Shown one piece after another: positions 1 through 10,238 of a stretch of DNA of 64,000 nt. A model generated the notes under the pieces. The model saw only the letters and a program-made list of their open reading frames with translations, made no database searches and had not been told where the DNA came from. The DNA is taken from positions 117,817 to 181,816 of the forward strand of contig NZ_DAIEIF010000013.1 in the NCBI RefSeq assembly GCF_027352905.1, in the 5' to 3' direction. Position numbers and translations under genes: made by a program. This DNA comes from Acidocella sp. GTDB taxonomy: Bacteria; Pseudomonadota; Alphaproteobacteria; Acetobacterales; Acetobacteraceae. The stretch's first letter is position 1. Every line of letters begins with the position of its first letter.

Positions 1-1
1 G

Positions 2-178
2 GCGTTCAAGACCCGGCTGGGGCTGGACACGCTTCTCGCCGGGTTCGGGCTGGATGACGACCGCATCCACGCCCCCAACGAGAAATTCGAGCTGGCCTGC
101 TTCCACCGGGGCGCCCGCGCCCATGCGCGCCTGCTCGCCGGCTTCGCCGCCAGGGCTGATCGCGTCCCGCCCCCTTGA
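2..178 (+). CDS. M20-family dipeptidase, C-terminal end (partial)
   Basis: Only the last 58 residues are in the window; the reading frame enters from the left edge and ends at a TGA. The stretch [10 protein letters not shown] followed by a short helix is the typical C-terminus of M20/M28-type metallodipeptidases, where the conserved asparagine and glutamate sit near the dimerisation/catalytic domain junction. The metal ligands lie upstream of the window, so activity cannot be judged. It is followed by the small ORF at 206 and dcd on the same strand. Confidence 0.6.
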   Translation, partial: AFKTRLGLDTLLAGFGLDDDRIHAPNEKFELACFHRGARAHARLLAGFAARADRVPPP

Positions 179-205
179 CGCCACGGCCCGGAGGCGGCTT
201 GAACC

Positions 206-373
206 ATGGCCATGGAAACCCGCCCGCCGCCCGCCGCCAAACCCGGGGCCGAGCCCGCCCGACAGACGCGCGAGGAGGCGGAGGCCGCCGCCCTGCGCGC
301 CAATCTCGCCCGGCGCAAGGCCCAGGCCCGCGCCAAGGCCGCCCCGGCCAAGGAAGCTCCAAAATGCCCGTGA
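206..373 (+). CDS. Small basic conserved protein upstream of dcd
   Basis: A 55-residue ORF with a proline/alanine-rich N-terminus and a charged C-terminal helix ([20 protein letters not shown]). Small proteins with a similar NLxRRKAQAR helix occur next to cell-envelope genes in alphaproteobacteria; this is recalled, not searched. It ends inside dcd (10-bp overlap with the dcd start), so translation is probably coupled. An in-frame second ATG lies two codons in. No function can be assigned. Confidence 0.5.
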   Translation: MAMETRPPPAAKPGAEPARQTREEAEAAALRANLARRKAQARAKAAPAKEAPKCP

Positions 374-918
374 TGCCCGATCGCTGGATTCGCGAACAGG
401 CGCGCGAGGCGCGGATGATCGAACCCTTCGTCGAGAGCCAGAAGCGCGACGGCGTCATCTCCTATGGGCTTTCCTCCTATGGCTATGACGCGCGCTGCTC
501 CGACCAGTTCAAGGTTTTCACCAATGTCGATTCGGCGGTGGTGGACCCCAAGGCCTTCAACCAAGCGAGTTTCGTGGACCGCGCCGGCCCGGTCTGCATC
601 ATCCCGCCCAACAGCTTCGCCCTCACTCATACGGTGGAATATTTCCGTATCCCGCGCGACGTGCTGGTAATCTGCCTCGGCAAATCGACCTATGCGCGCT
701 GCGGCATCATCGTCAACGTCACCCCGCTGGAGCCGGAATGGGAGGGCCAGGTGACGATCGAGATTTCCAACACCACCCCCCTGCCAGCGAAAATCTATGC
801 GGGGGAGGGCATCTGCCAGTTCCTCTTCCTGCGCGGCGATGGCCCGTGCGAAATCTCCTATGCCGACAAGGCGGGCAAATATATGGGCCAGCGCGGCGTC
901 GCGCTGCCGAGGATGTAA
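364..918 (+). CDS. dcd: dCTP deaminase
   Basis: Deaminates dCTP to dUTP for thymidylate synthesis. The 184-residue protein has the family signatures SSYGYDAR near residue 30, the [20 protein letters not shown] block with the conserved arginine and catalytic glutamate in mid-protein, and ends [10 protein letters not shown]. The ATG at 364 gives the usual length; the open frame extends further upstream (to 175) but that stretch overlaps the small ORF and lacks family similarity. A second ATG at 373 is a possible alternative. murA follows after 9 bp, suggesting one transcript. Confidence 0.95.
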   Translation: MPVMPDRWIREQAREARMIEPFVESQKRDGVISYGLSSYGYDARCSDQFKVFTNVDSAVVDPKAFNQASFVDRAGPVCIIPPNSFALTHTVEYFRIPRDVLVICLGKSTYARCGIIVNVTPLEPEWEGQVTIEISNTTPLPAKIYAGEGICQFLFLRGDGPCEISYADKAGKYMGQRGVALPRM

Positions 919-927
919 AACCGTTTC

Positions 928-2180
<1,253 letters not shown>

Positions 2181-2184
<4 letters not shown>

Positions 2185-3041
2185 CCCATCCCCGCCATGG
2201 CGGGCGGGGCCAGCTGCATCAGCACCCCGGCGGCGAGAAGAGCCAGCACGCCCAGGGCGATCTCCCCGGCGATGGACCCCAGCAGCGCCGCGCGGCTTCG
2301 CGGCAGGGCCGGGGTGAGGCACAGGCGGTTGCGCCCGGCGAGGCCGAGCAGCCCGGCGAGTTGCGCCGCCTTGAAGAGGGCGGTTGCGCCGTAGGCCGTG
2401 GAAAGGAGCAACCGCGCCCGGCCGATGAGCAACCCGTATTGGGCCAGGGCGCTCAGCAGCAGAACCGCGACGCAGATGACGCCAAACCGGGAATAGCGCC
2501 GGGCCAGGCAGGCGGGCTGCGGGCTGGCCCGCAGCCCCAGCGCCAGCGTGGGCAGGGTGCCGAGCCAGCTGGCGGCGGCGCCGATATGAAGGAGGGAGAG
2601 GAGGAACAGGGCCGCCCCTTCCCCGCCGCCCATCGCCGCGCCATGGCCAAGGCCGGATTGCGCCAGCACCCCCGCGCCCGAGAGCGCGGCCGCGCCGCGC
2701 CAGCGCCGGGTTTGCGCCCCGGCCAGCGCGGCCAGCAGCAGCCCCATGCGCGCCAGGGTGAGCCAGCCGAAACGCGTCGCGGCGATGATCCGCGGCAGGG
2801 CGGCGAGAATGACGCCGGGCTTGCCCGTGCCGAGGATATAGGCGCTCTCCAGCCAGAACCAGCCTATCCCCGCCGCCAGGGCCAGGGCGAATCCGGCCCA
2901 GGCCAGGCGGCGCAAGCCGGGGGCGCGGCTGCCCGGCTCCAGCGCCGCGCAATAGAGGGCGGTACCGAAGACGCAAATATATCCGGCGAGATGCAGCCCC
3001 CGGCAAACGCCGCGCAGCAGCAGCCAGGCGGGGCCGTCCAT
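2181..3041 (-). CDS. copD: CopD-family copper resistance membrane protein
   Basis: A 286-residue protein made almost entirely of hydrophobic helices (about eight), as expected for the inner-membrane CopD/PcoD family that works with CopC in copper handling. Recognisable features are an early [15 protein letters not shown] helix and an internal [12 protein letters not shown] segment. It starts 4 bp after the copC stop, so the two are surely co-transcribed, and that pairing is the main support for the copper role. Substrate and direction of transport are inferred from the family. Confidence 0.75.
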
Positions 3042-3045
3042 GCCT

Positions 3046-3408
3046 TCAGCCGGAGACGGTGAAGCTGAAACTGCCGTGGGTCTTATGGCCGTCGGTGGAG
3101 AGGGCGTCCCATTTCACCGTGTATTTGCCCCCCATCTCGAAATGCAGCGGCACCGTGAGTTCATCGGCATGGCCCGGCACGGGGGCGGGCTTGGCCGTCT
3201 GCGCCTGCATGCCCATGGCATCCGCCACCGTCACGGCGCAGAATTGCGGCTGCACCTCCTCGGTGAAGGTGAGCAACAGGCGGGAGGTGCTGGCGGGCAC
3301 CGACGCTCCGGCGGCGGGGTCCGATGATTTCAGATAGGCATGGGCCAGCGCGGCGGCGGGCGCGGCGGCCAGCATCAGCGCGGCGAGGAGGGCGGCGAAA
3401 CAACGCAT
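3046..3408 (-). CDS. copC: CopC-like periplasmic copper-binding protein
   Basis: A 120-residue precursor with a Sec signal peptide (MRCFAALLAALMLAAAPAAA, cleaved before the histidine of LAHAYLKSSDPAAG). The mature N-terminal histidine and the late histidine in DGHKTHGSFSF are the usual Cu(II) ligands of the CopC beta-sandwich. The start was set at 3408 and not the longer open frame (3456) because the signal peptide begins there and an AGGAG lies 9 bp upstream. Forms an operon with copD. Confidence 0.85.
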   Translation of the reverse strand: MRCFAALLAALMLAAAPAAALAHAYLKSSDPAAGASVPASTSRLLLTFTEEVQPQFCAVTVADAMGMQAQTAKPAPVPGHADELTVPLHFEMGGKYTVKWDALSTDGHKTHGSFSFTVSG

Positions 3409-3446
3409 GGGCAACGCTCCTGTGGGGTGGACACGTTGCAGTCTTA

Positions 3447-3469
3447 GAGAAAACATTCCCGCGTGGGAA
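3447..3469 (-). terminator. Weak intrinsic terminator after the bamF-like gene
   Basis: On the minus strand TTCCC-ACGC-GGGAA forms a 5-bp stem, followed by a short T-rich stretch (TGTTTTCTC). It lies between the stop of the DUF3035 lipoprotein gene and the start of copC, so it would separate the lspA/ileS block from the copper operon. The stem is short; read-through is likely. Confidence 0.4.
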
Positions 3470-3483
3470 GCTTCTCCAGCGGA

Positions 3484-4047
3484 TCAAAACAGGTTGAGGA
3501 AACGCTGCCAAAGCCCGGGGGGCTGGCTGCTCTCCTGCGGGGTGGAGCCGGCGGTGGCGGGCTGGCCCATGGCGGCGTTTTCCTGCAAGCGGCGCTGCTC
3601 GGCCGGGGCGTTCACCACCGCCGGGGCTGGCGGGGATTGGCCCATGAGGCTGCCGACGAACCCCGGCGAGCGGCTGGCCTCGGCCGCGTTCTGGTTGACC
3701 TGGGCGCGGATGTTGGGATCCGGCGCCGGGCCGGCCTGCTGGAGAAAGGCCTGGTCGGCGGGGCTGGAAGGCTGGCTGCTGGTGGCGGGCAGGGCGCTGG
3801 CCGGGGCGATGACCGCCGCCCCCTGCTGGGCGGCGTTCGCCTCCTGCGTGGGGGGCTGGCCGGGATTCGGTGGCGGCAGCTGGCCGAGCTCCGGCGGCAG
3901 GGAGAGGGGCGGCAGCGTGCCGACCTGATAGGCGTCGGGCGGGTTGGCCTCCATCCCGAAGGTTTTGCTCATATTGCTGCTGCATCCCGCCAATGCCGGG
4001 GCGAGCAGGAGAAGCGAGGGCATGGCGCGGACGCGGCGTGTGATCAT
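3484..4047 (-). CDS. DUF3035 / BamF-like outer-membrane lipoprotein
   Basis: A 187-residue lipoprotein: basic start MITRRVR, hydrophobic stretch, then the lipobox LAGC near residue 21. The mature part is proline/glutamine-rich (PPLSLPPELGQLPPPNPGQ), typical of alphaproteobacterial DUF3035 proteins, described as the BamF subunit of the outer-membrane beta-barrel assembly machine. It sits directly downstream of lspA, the lipoprotein signal peptidase that would process it. The name rests on lipobox, composition and neighbourhood. Confidence 0.7.
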   Translation of the reverse strand: MITRRVRAMPSLLLLAPALAGCSSNMSKTFGMEANPPDAYQVGTLPPLSLPPELGQLPPPNPGQPPTQEANAAQQGAAVIAPASALPATSSQPSSPADQAFLQQAGPAPDPNIRAQVNQNAAEASRSPGFVGSLMGQSPPAPAVVNAPAEQRRLQENAAMGQPATAGSTPQESSQPPGLWQRFLNLF

Positions 4048-4056
4048 ATCGCCTTC

Positions 4057-4545
4057 CTATCCTTCCGCATGATCCGCGGCAACAGGCGCGCGGCGGCGCA
4101 GATTTTCGATCATCAACGCGATGACGCCGCAGACGATGGCGGCGTCGCCGATATTGAACACCCAGGGATAGGCGAGCGCGCCGAGATGGACATGGATGAA
4201 ATCCACCACCGCGCCGAAGCGCAGCCGGTCGAGCACGTTGCCGGCCGCCCCGCCGATGATCGCGCCGAGGGCGACGGTGATCAGCCAGTCGCGCGTGCGC
4301 GCCATCCAGACCAGCAGGGCGATGACCACGGCGCTGGCGAGCAAGGCGAGCAGGATCTTGGCTCCCAGCCCGGCGAGCAGGCCGAAGGTGATGCCGTGAT
4401 TCCACACCAGCACGAGGTCCAGGACCGGCGCGGGGGAGAGCACCCGGCCATCCTGCAAATGCCAGAGATGCAGCACGGCGAATTTGCTCGCCTGGTCGGC
4501 GAGCAGCACCAGCGCGGCGGTCAGCAGGCCGGTGAGACGCCGCAT
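4057..4545 (-). CDS. lspA: Lipoprotein signal peptidase (signal peptidase II)
   Basis: Inner-membrane aspartic peptidase that removes signal peptides from prolipoproteins. The 162-residue protein has four hydrophobic helices and both catalytic aspartates in their motifs: GNVLDRLRFG and FNIGDAAIV. The start at 4545 was chosen because its ATG overlaps the ileS TGA (TGATG) and the hydrophobic N-terminus starts there; the longer open frame runs into ileS. ileS-lspA linkage is common in bacteria. Confidence 0.95.
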   Translation of the reverse strand: MRRLTGLLTAALVLLADQASKFAVLHLWHLQDGRVLSPAPVLDLVLVWNHGITFGLLAGLGAKILLALLASAVVIALLVWMARTRDWLITVALGAIIGGAAGNVLDRLRFGAVVDFIHVHLGALAYPWVFNIGDAAIVCGVIALMIENLRRRAPVAADHAEG

Positions 4546-7307
4546 CAGCCGCCGATCTCCGCCACCGCCGCGCGGCAGCGCCGGCAGAGCGCGGGGTGGG
4601 CGGCATCCTCCCCGACCTCGGGCAACACCTTCCAGCAGCGTTCGCATTTATGGCCCTGGGCAAGCGTGGCGCCATCAGCGGCGCCGAAAGCCGCGGCGGA
4701 GGTGATGCAGATTTCCGCCCAGAACCCGGTATCCGCGCTCAAAGCCTTGGCCGCGGGCGAGAGGACGGCCTCGGCCTGGAGGGAGGAGCCGATTTCCTTG
4801 CTGGCGCGCATCACCTCGATGGCGCCCGTCACCCCGGCGCGGTGGGCGCGAATCTGGGCGAAGCGCGCCGCCAGCGCCTCATCCCGCCAGGAGTCCGGCA
4901 CGGCCGGGAATAATTCGAGATGGACCGAGGCGCTGGGCCCGTGGCGGGCGATCCAGGCTTCCTCGGCGGTGAAGGGCAGGGCCGGGGCCAGCCAGGTGGC
5001 GAGGCAGCGGAACAACGTGTCGAGGAAGCTGCGGCAGGCGCGGCGCTTGGGGGCGGAGGGCGCGTCGCAATAGAGGCTGTCCTTGCGGATGTCGAAATAA
5101 AACGCCGAGAGGTCGGCGGCGCAGAAATGGTGGAGGGCGGGATAGACCCCGGTCCAGTCATGGCTTTCCACCGCCGCGCGCAGCCGCGCGTTCAATTCCC
5201 AGAGCCGGTGGAGCAGGAATCTCTCCAGCTCGGGATACTCCGCCTCGGCCAGGCGCTCGGCCTCGGTGAAGCCATCCAGCGAGCCGAGCAGCCAGCGGAG
5301 CGTGTTGCGCAGCCGCCGGTATAATTCCGCCTGCTGCTTGAGGATGTCCGGGCCGATGCGCAGATCCTCGGAAATATCCGAGTTCAGCACCCACAGGCGC
5401 AGGATATCCGCCCCGTATTTGTCGTTCACCTCCTGCGGCGCGGTGACGTTGCCGAGCGATTTGGACATTTTCCGCCCCTGCTCATCGAGCACGAAGCCAT
5501 CCGTCACGATCGCCTTGAACGGCGCGCGCCCGCGCGTGCCCACCGCCTCCAGGAGCGAGGACTGGAACCAGCCGCGATGCTGGTCCGAGCCTTCCAGATA
5601 AATGTCGGCGGGCCAGGGCATGCCCCGCGCTTCCAGCACGAAGGCGTGGGTCGAGCCGGATTCGAACCAGACATCGACAACGTCGAAAATCTGCTCGTAC
5701 TCCGCCGGGTCGCGCTCCGGGCCGAGAAAATCCCCGGCGGGGCGGGCGTACCAGGCATCGGCACCCTCCCGCGTGAAAATCTCCACCACGCGGCGCATCA
5801 CCTCTGGGTCGCGCAGGGGCTCGTGGCTGCGCTTATCCACGAAGATGGCGATGGGCACGCCCCAGGCCCGCTGGCGGGAGATGCACCAATCCGGGCGGCT
5901 CTCGACCATCGCGCGGATGCGGTTGCGCCCGGCCTCCGGCACGAAGCGGGTCTCGTCGATGGCCGCCAGCGCCTTGGCGCGGATGCGGCTCTCGCCATCC
6001 ATGCGGATGAACCATTGCGCGGTGGCGCGGTAGATGAGCGGCGCCTTGGAGCGCCAGCTATGCGGGTAGGGGTGGAGAAATTCCTCGCGGTGGAGGAGAG
6101 TGCCCGCCGCGGTCAGGGCCGCGCAGACCGGCTCCGCCGCCTTATAGACATGCACGCCGGCGAAAAGCGGCACGCCGGGGTAATAGGTGCCGTCATCCGC
6201 CACCGTGTCCGGCACCTCGATGCCATGGGCCTTGCAGACGGCGAAATCCTCCTCGCCATGGCCGGGCGCGGTATGGACGATGCCGGTGCCGGCCTCGGCG
6301 GTGACATGCTCGCCAAGCAGGGCGGGCACGGTGAAATCATAGCCCGGGGCGAGCCGGGCGAGGGGATGATGAAAGCGCTTGCCCGCCAGGTCGCGGCCGG
6401 GAAAGCGCCGCCCGGCGGCGTAACGGCTGATGCCGGTGGCGCGGGCGAAGGCATCCAGCAATTCGGCGGCGACGATCAGCCGCTCGCCGGGGATGGCGAG
6501 GCTGCCCGGCGCGATCTCCTCGACCGTGACGAGGCAATACTCCAGCTCCGCCCCCACCGCGAGGGCGCGGTTGCCGGGAATGGTCCAGGGGGTGGTGGTC
6601 CAGATCACCGCCGCCGCGCCGGCGAGATCGCCCTCCGCCGCCGGGAAGCGCACATAGATCGCCGTATCCTTCTTGTCGTGATACTCGACCTCCGCCTCGG
6701 CGAGGGCGGTTTTTTCCACCGGGCTCCACAGTACCGGACGCAGCCCGCGATAGAGCGCGCCGTTGAGAAGGAATTTGCCGATCTCCGCGGCGATCGCCGC
6801 CTCGGAGGCGAAATCCATGGTCGCGTAGCGGCTGGCCCAGTCCCCCGCCACGCCGAGGCGCTGGAATTCCTCGGTTTGCACCGTCATCCAATGCTGGGCG
6901 TACTCCCGGCACTGGCGGCGGAACTCGAGAACCGGCACCTGGTCCTTGTCCAGCTTCTTCGCCCGGTATTCCTCCTCGATCTTCCATTCGATCGGCAGGC
7001 CGTGGCAATCCCAGCCGGGAATGTAATCGGCGTCCCGGCCCGCCATCTGCTGGGCGCGGTTGATGACGTCCTTGTGAATCTTATTGAGCGCGTGGCCGAT
7101 ATGGAGATGGCCGTTGGCGTAGGGCGGGCCGTCATGCAGCACGAAAGGCGGGCGGCCCCGGGCGGCAGCGCGCAGCCGCGCCCAGAGATTCATCTCCGCC
7201 CAGCGGGCCAGCATCTCCGGCTCGCGCTTTGGCAAATCGCCCCGCATGGGAAATTCCGTGCGCGGCAGGAACACGGTGGATTTATAGTCGGTCAGCGTTT
7301 CGGTCAT
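4545..7307 (-). CDS. ileS: Isoleucyl-tRNA synthetase
   Basis: Charges tRNA-Ile. The 920-residue class Ia synthetase has the HIGH motif at residues 69-72 (NGHLHIGHALNKI), the KMSKS motif near residue 613, the editing (CP1) domain between them (WTTTPWTIPGN near residue 230) and a C-terminal zinc finger (CERCW ... CRRC) typical of the bacterial form. Full length. Upstream (7308-7429) is a short gap before ribF on the same strand. Confidence 0.97.
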   Translation of the reverse strand: MTETLTDYKSTVFLPRTEFPMRGDLPKREPEMLARWAEMNLWARLRAAARGRPPFVLHDGPPYANGHLHIGHALNKIHKDVINRAQQMAGRDADYIPGWDCHGLPIEWKIEEEYRAKKLDKDQVPVLEFRRQCREYAQHWMTVQTEEFQRLGVAGDWASRYATMDFASEAAIAAEIGKFLLNGALYRGLRPVLWSPVEKTALAEAEVEYHDKKDTAIYVRFPAAEGDLAGAAAVIWTTTPWTIPGNRALAVGAELEYCLVTVEEIAPGSLAIPGERLIVAAELLDAFARATGISRYAAGRRFPGRDLAGKRFHHPLARLAPGYDFTVPALLGEHVTAEAGTGIVHTAPGHGEEDFAVCKAHGIEVPDTVADDGTYYPGVPLFAGVHVYKAAEPVCAALTAAGTLLHREEFLHPYPHSWRSKAPLIYRATAQWFIRMDGESRIRAKALAAIDETRFVPEAGRNRIRAMVESRPDWCISRQRAWGVPIAIFVDKRSHEPLRDPEVMRRVVEIFTREGADAWYARPAGDFLGPERDPAEYEQIFDVVDVWFESGSTHAFVLEARGMPWPADIYLEGSDQHRGWFQSSLLEAVGTRGRAPFKAIVTDGFVLDEQGRKMSKSLGNVTAPQEVNDKYGADILRLWVLNSDISEDLRIGPDILKQQAELYRRLRNTLRWLLGSLDGFTEAERLAEAEYPELERFLLHRLWELNARLRAAVESHDWTGVYPALHHFCAADLSAFYFDIRKDSLYCDAPSAPKRRACRSFLDTLFRCLATWLAPALPFTAEEAWIARHGPSASVHLELFPAVPDSWRDEALAARFAQIRAHRAGVTGAIEVMRASKEIGSSLQAEAVLSPAAKALSADTGFWAEICITSAAAFGAADGATLAQGHKCERCWKVLPEVGEDAAHPALCRRCRAAVAEIGG

Positions 7308-7429
7308 GGGGGAGGCTCACCTGGGCGGCGGAAAAGACGATACGGCGTGGAAGGCGCTGGGCGGCGCGAAACCCGTTTCAGGCCCGGGCAGGCGCTATAA
7401 TTCGGAAAAACCGGCCGATCATGGGCCAT

Positions 7430-8365
7430 TTATGCGGCGGGGCCCGGCAGGGCGTCAAGCGCGTGGCGGGCGGCGGCGGCGTCGCGGGCGATCTGCGCCT
7501 TAAGCGCCTCGAAGCTGGGAAATTTCTGCTCCTCGCGGAGAAAATGGCGAAGCCGCACGGCGATCTCCTGGCCGTAGAGATCCCCCGCGAAATCGAGGAA
7601 ATGGACTTCGAGCCGGGATTCGGTGCCGCCCACGGTGGGGCGCAGCCCGATATTGGCGACGCCCTTGACCAGCGCGCCCCCCAGATGGGCGGTGACGGCG
7701 TAGACCCCGCGCTGCGGCTCCAGATGCCGCCCCAGCCTGATATTGGCGGTGGGAAAGCCGATGGTGCGGCCCCGCGCATCGCCATGCTCCACCACGCCCC
7801 GGATGGAATGGGGGCGGCCGAGGAGATCGGCGGCGCGCTCGGGATACCCCTCCTGCAGCAGGCGGCGGATGCGGGTGGAGGAGATCGGCCCCTCCGCATC
7901 CGTGACCGCCGGCACCACGCTCAGCCCCATCCCCAGCGTCTCCGCCCGCGCCGCCAGAAAGGCCACATCGCCCCCGCGCCGGTGGCCGAAGGCGAAATCC
8001 GCGCCGCAGGAGAGATGCGCCGCGCCGGCGCCCTGAAACAGCACCTCCTGCACGAAGGCCTCGGCGGTGAGATGGGCGAACGCGGCATCGAAGGGGATCT
8101 GGTAGAGGATGTCCACGCCGAGAGATTCGAGGATGGCGGCGCGCTCTGCCGCCAGGGTGAGACGGAAGGGCGGGTCCTGCGGGCGGAAGAATTCGCGGGG
8201 GTGCGGCTCGAAGGTGAGCACCGCGCGCGGCGCGTCGGGCCGGGCGGCGTGGGCGGCGCGCAGCACCGCCGCGTGGCCCTTATGCACCCCGTCGAAATTG
8301 CCCAGGGCGACGCTGGCGCCGCGCGCGGCGGCGGGCAGAGCGCGCCAATCCGTATAAATCTTCAT
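7430..8365 (-). CDS. ribF: Bifunctional riboflavin kinase / FAD synthetase
   Basis: Makes FMN then FAD from riboflavin. The N-terminal adenylyltransferase domain shows ALGNFDGVHKGH near residue 25 and SSTRIRRLLQEG near residue 165; the C-terminal kinase domain shows the phosphate-binding IGFPTANI and RGVYAV. The start was set at ATG 8365 (MKIYTDWRALP), the usual N-terminus of the family, and not at the codons four residues upstream. The ileS gene follows on the same strand, a frequent arrangement in bacteria. Confidence 0.95.
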   Translation of the reverse strand: MKIYTDWRALPAAARGASVALGNFDGVHKGHAAVLRAAHAARPDAPRAVLTFEPHPREFFRPQDPPFRLTLAAERAAILESLGVDILYQIPFDAAFAHLTAEAFVQEVLFQGAGAAHLSCGADFAFGHRRGGDVAFLAARAETLGMGLSVVPAVTDAEGPISSTRIRRLLQEGYPERAADLLGRPHSIRGVVEHGDARGRTIGFPTANIRLGRHLEPQRGVYAVTAHLGGALVKGVANIGLRPTVGGTESRLEVHFLDFAGDLYGQEIAVRLRHFLREEQKFPSFEALKAQIARDAAAARHALDALPGPAA

Positions 8366-8444
8366 GAGTCGGCACAAACTCCCACACTTGGCCGCGGGTC
8401 AAGGGTACGGCAGAAGGAGCGCGAAGAAATCGAAAGGATTGCGG

Positions 8445-9608
8445 ATGCGGAGTGTCTTAAAGGGCCTGGCCGGGCTGATCCTGCTGGTGGTGGTGCTTTG
8501 GCTCGGCCTGTGGCTCTACGCCGAGATGCGGCTCAAGCAGCTGGTCTCGGCCCAGATCGCGCGGATCAATCAATCCGGCGCGGCGCAGGTGAGTTACGAT
8601 AAGCTCACCGGCAGCCACAACCCCCTGGTCGCCGCCGTCACGCTGGTCAACCCGGTGTGGAGCGCCTCCCCGCCGGGGGCGGGCGGGACGCCCGGATTCA
8701 GGCTGGCCGCCGCCCGCCTCGGCGCGCATGTGGAGCTGTGGCATCCCTTTCTCCTGCATGTCGATCTGCCGCCCCGGCTCGATTTCGACGCGCAGGGCTT
8801 CATGGGCGCGCTCACCTTCGCCATGGCCGACGTGACCGAGCATTTGTCGCCCGGCGTTTGGGTGGGGAATGTTTCCAATCCGGTCACCGGCGGGGAGGCC
8901 CGTTTCGCCGCCATCAACCTGCTCGGCCTGGATTCGACCGGCAGCCTGCAAATCGCCCAGATCGACAGCCTGGCGGCGCGTGAGGACGTGGACGCCAAGG
9001 CCGGGCCGGACAAGACGGCGCTGGCGCTGGACTGGCAGGCGAACGGGGCGCGGCTCTCCACCCTCTTCGTCAAGCTGTTCAACGCGCCCTATAATGGCGA
9101 GATCGCGCATCTGGAAATGAAGGTCGCGCTGTCCGGGCCGCTCTTGCCGCCGCCGCCCGCGCCGCCTGGGGAAGAGGATAAAGCCCTGATCCGGCAATTG
9201 CACCAATGGGCGCTGGCGGGGGGCAATGGCCGCCTGGCGGTGAAGCTGACACTGGGGCCGAGCCAGATCCAGGCGGATGGGACGGTGAAATTCGACGCGC
9301 AGGCCCAGCCTTCCGGCACGGGCGACCTCACCGCCGACCATCTCGACCAGCTCAGCGCCACCCTGACCCAGGCCTGGCCGTTCATCACCCCTTGGGTCAC
9401 CAATATTCAGGCGCGGCTCGCCCCCTATCTCAGCACCAGCCCGGCGGCGGGGCAGGTGCTGACCGCGCATGGCCGGTACGGCAGGGACGGGGTGTTTCTC
9501 AATGACCAGAGGATGGGGGATATGCCGCCGCTCGACTGGAACGGGCTTCTCACCCCGCCATCCGCCACCGTGGCGCCGGGCGATGGTTCCGGCGCCGCCT
9601 CACCCTGA
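8445..9608 (+). CDS. DUF2125-like envelope protein with N-terminal anchor
   Basis: A 387-residue protein with one N-terminal transmembrane segment (LKGLAGLILLVVVLWLGLWL) and a long beta-rich periplasmic part repeating shapes such as GRLAVKLTLGPSQIQADGTV, as in AsmA/DUF2125-type alphaproteobacterial proteins. The start at 8445 has a purine-rich GAAAGGA upstream and begins just before the hydrophobic helix; the longer frame from 8364 overlaps the ribF start. Its 3' end overlaps convergent mlaC by 9 bp. Function unknown; an envelope lipid or protein assembly role is a guess. Confidence 0.6.
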   Translation: MRSVLKGLAGLILLVVVLWLGLWLYAEMRLKQLVSAQIARINQSGAAQVSYDKLTGSHNPLVAAVTLVNPVWSASPPGAGGTPGFRLAAARLGAHVELWHPFLLHVDLPPRLDFDAQGFMGALTFAMADVTEHLSPGVWVGNVSNPVTGGEARFAAINLLGLDSTGSLQIAQIDSLAAREDVDAKAGPDKTALALDWQANGARLSTLFVKLFNAPYNGEIAHLEMKVALSGPLLPPPPAPPGEEDKALIRQLHQWALAGGNGRLAVKLTLGPSQIQADGTVKFDAQAQPSGTGDLTADHLDQLSATLTQAWPFITPWVTNIQARLAPYLSTSPAAGQVLTAHGRYGRDGVFLNDQRMGDMPPLDWNGLLTPPSATVAPGDGSGAASP

Positions 9609-10220
9609 CTGGGCCGCGATCTTGTCGATCTGATTCTGCATGGCGGTGAGCAAGGCCGCGAACCGGCCGCCATTATCGTTGATCACCCCCGCATAGTCAT
9701 TGCGGGTGGTGATGCGCAGGCTGGTGCCCGCCACGATCACGTCCACGATCTTGGGCTGGCCGCCCACATCCTCCACCACCCAGCCGACATCGGCGGGCTG
9801 CTTGTCGGGCGCGGTGACGGTGGTGTCCACCACCACGCCGTTGCCCTGCGGCGCGGTGCCGTTCACCTTGAAGCTCACGCCCTGATAGGCCTTGATCTGA
9901 TAGGTGATGTTATAGGCGATGAGCTGGCGGAACAGGCTGTGGAATTGCTGTTTCTGCTCGGGCGTGGCGATGTTGATGTAGCGCCCCAATACGTAATCCC
10001 CGACCTGATCCACCGCGACGACCTGGTTGACGAGATCGCGCAGGGCGTTGGCCTTCTGGCTTTGCGAGCCGGGACCGTTGACGATGGCGACCAGCCGGTC
10101 CCCCGCCTGCTGGATGAAGGCCCTGGCCTGATCGGGGGGCAGGGCGAAGGCCGCGCCGGGCAGGGCGGTGAGCAAAGGCACGGAGGCGAGGGCGCCGAGA
10201 ACGAAACGGCGGAGAAACAT
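9600..10220 (-). CDS. mlaC: MlaC-like phospholipid-transport periplasmic protein
   Basis: A 206-residue exported protein (signal peptide FVLGALASVPLLTALPGAAFA) of the MlaC/Ttg2D family, soluble carriers that move phospholipids between the outer and inner membranes. Family cues are DYVLGRYINIATPEQKQQF and the C-terminal DVIVAGTSLRITTRNDY. The start at 10220 is preferred to 10226 because AAGGA sits 9 bp upstream of it. It follows mlaA by 18 bp; the MlaD/E/F transporter is not in the window. HpnM, a hopanoid-associated paralogue, is an alternative name. Confidence 0.8.
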   Translation of the reverse strand: MFLRRFVLGALASVPLLTALPGAAFALPPDQARAFIQQAGDRLVAIVNGPGSQSQKANALRDLVNQVVAVDQVGDYVLGRYINIATPEQKQQFHSLFRQLIAYNITYQIKAYQGVSFKVNGTAPQGNGVVVDTTVTAPDKQPADVGWVVEDVGGQPKIVDVIVAGTSLRITTRNDYAGVINDNGGRFAALLTAMQNQIDKIAAQSG

Positions 10221-10238
10221 GGGCATATCCTTGCGGCT

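Noticed and set aside
5577..7400. 600-codon plus-strand open frame opposite ileS
   Set aside because: Antisense of the ileS catalytic region; ileS has all class I motifs. No motif or sensible composition in the opposite frame.
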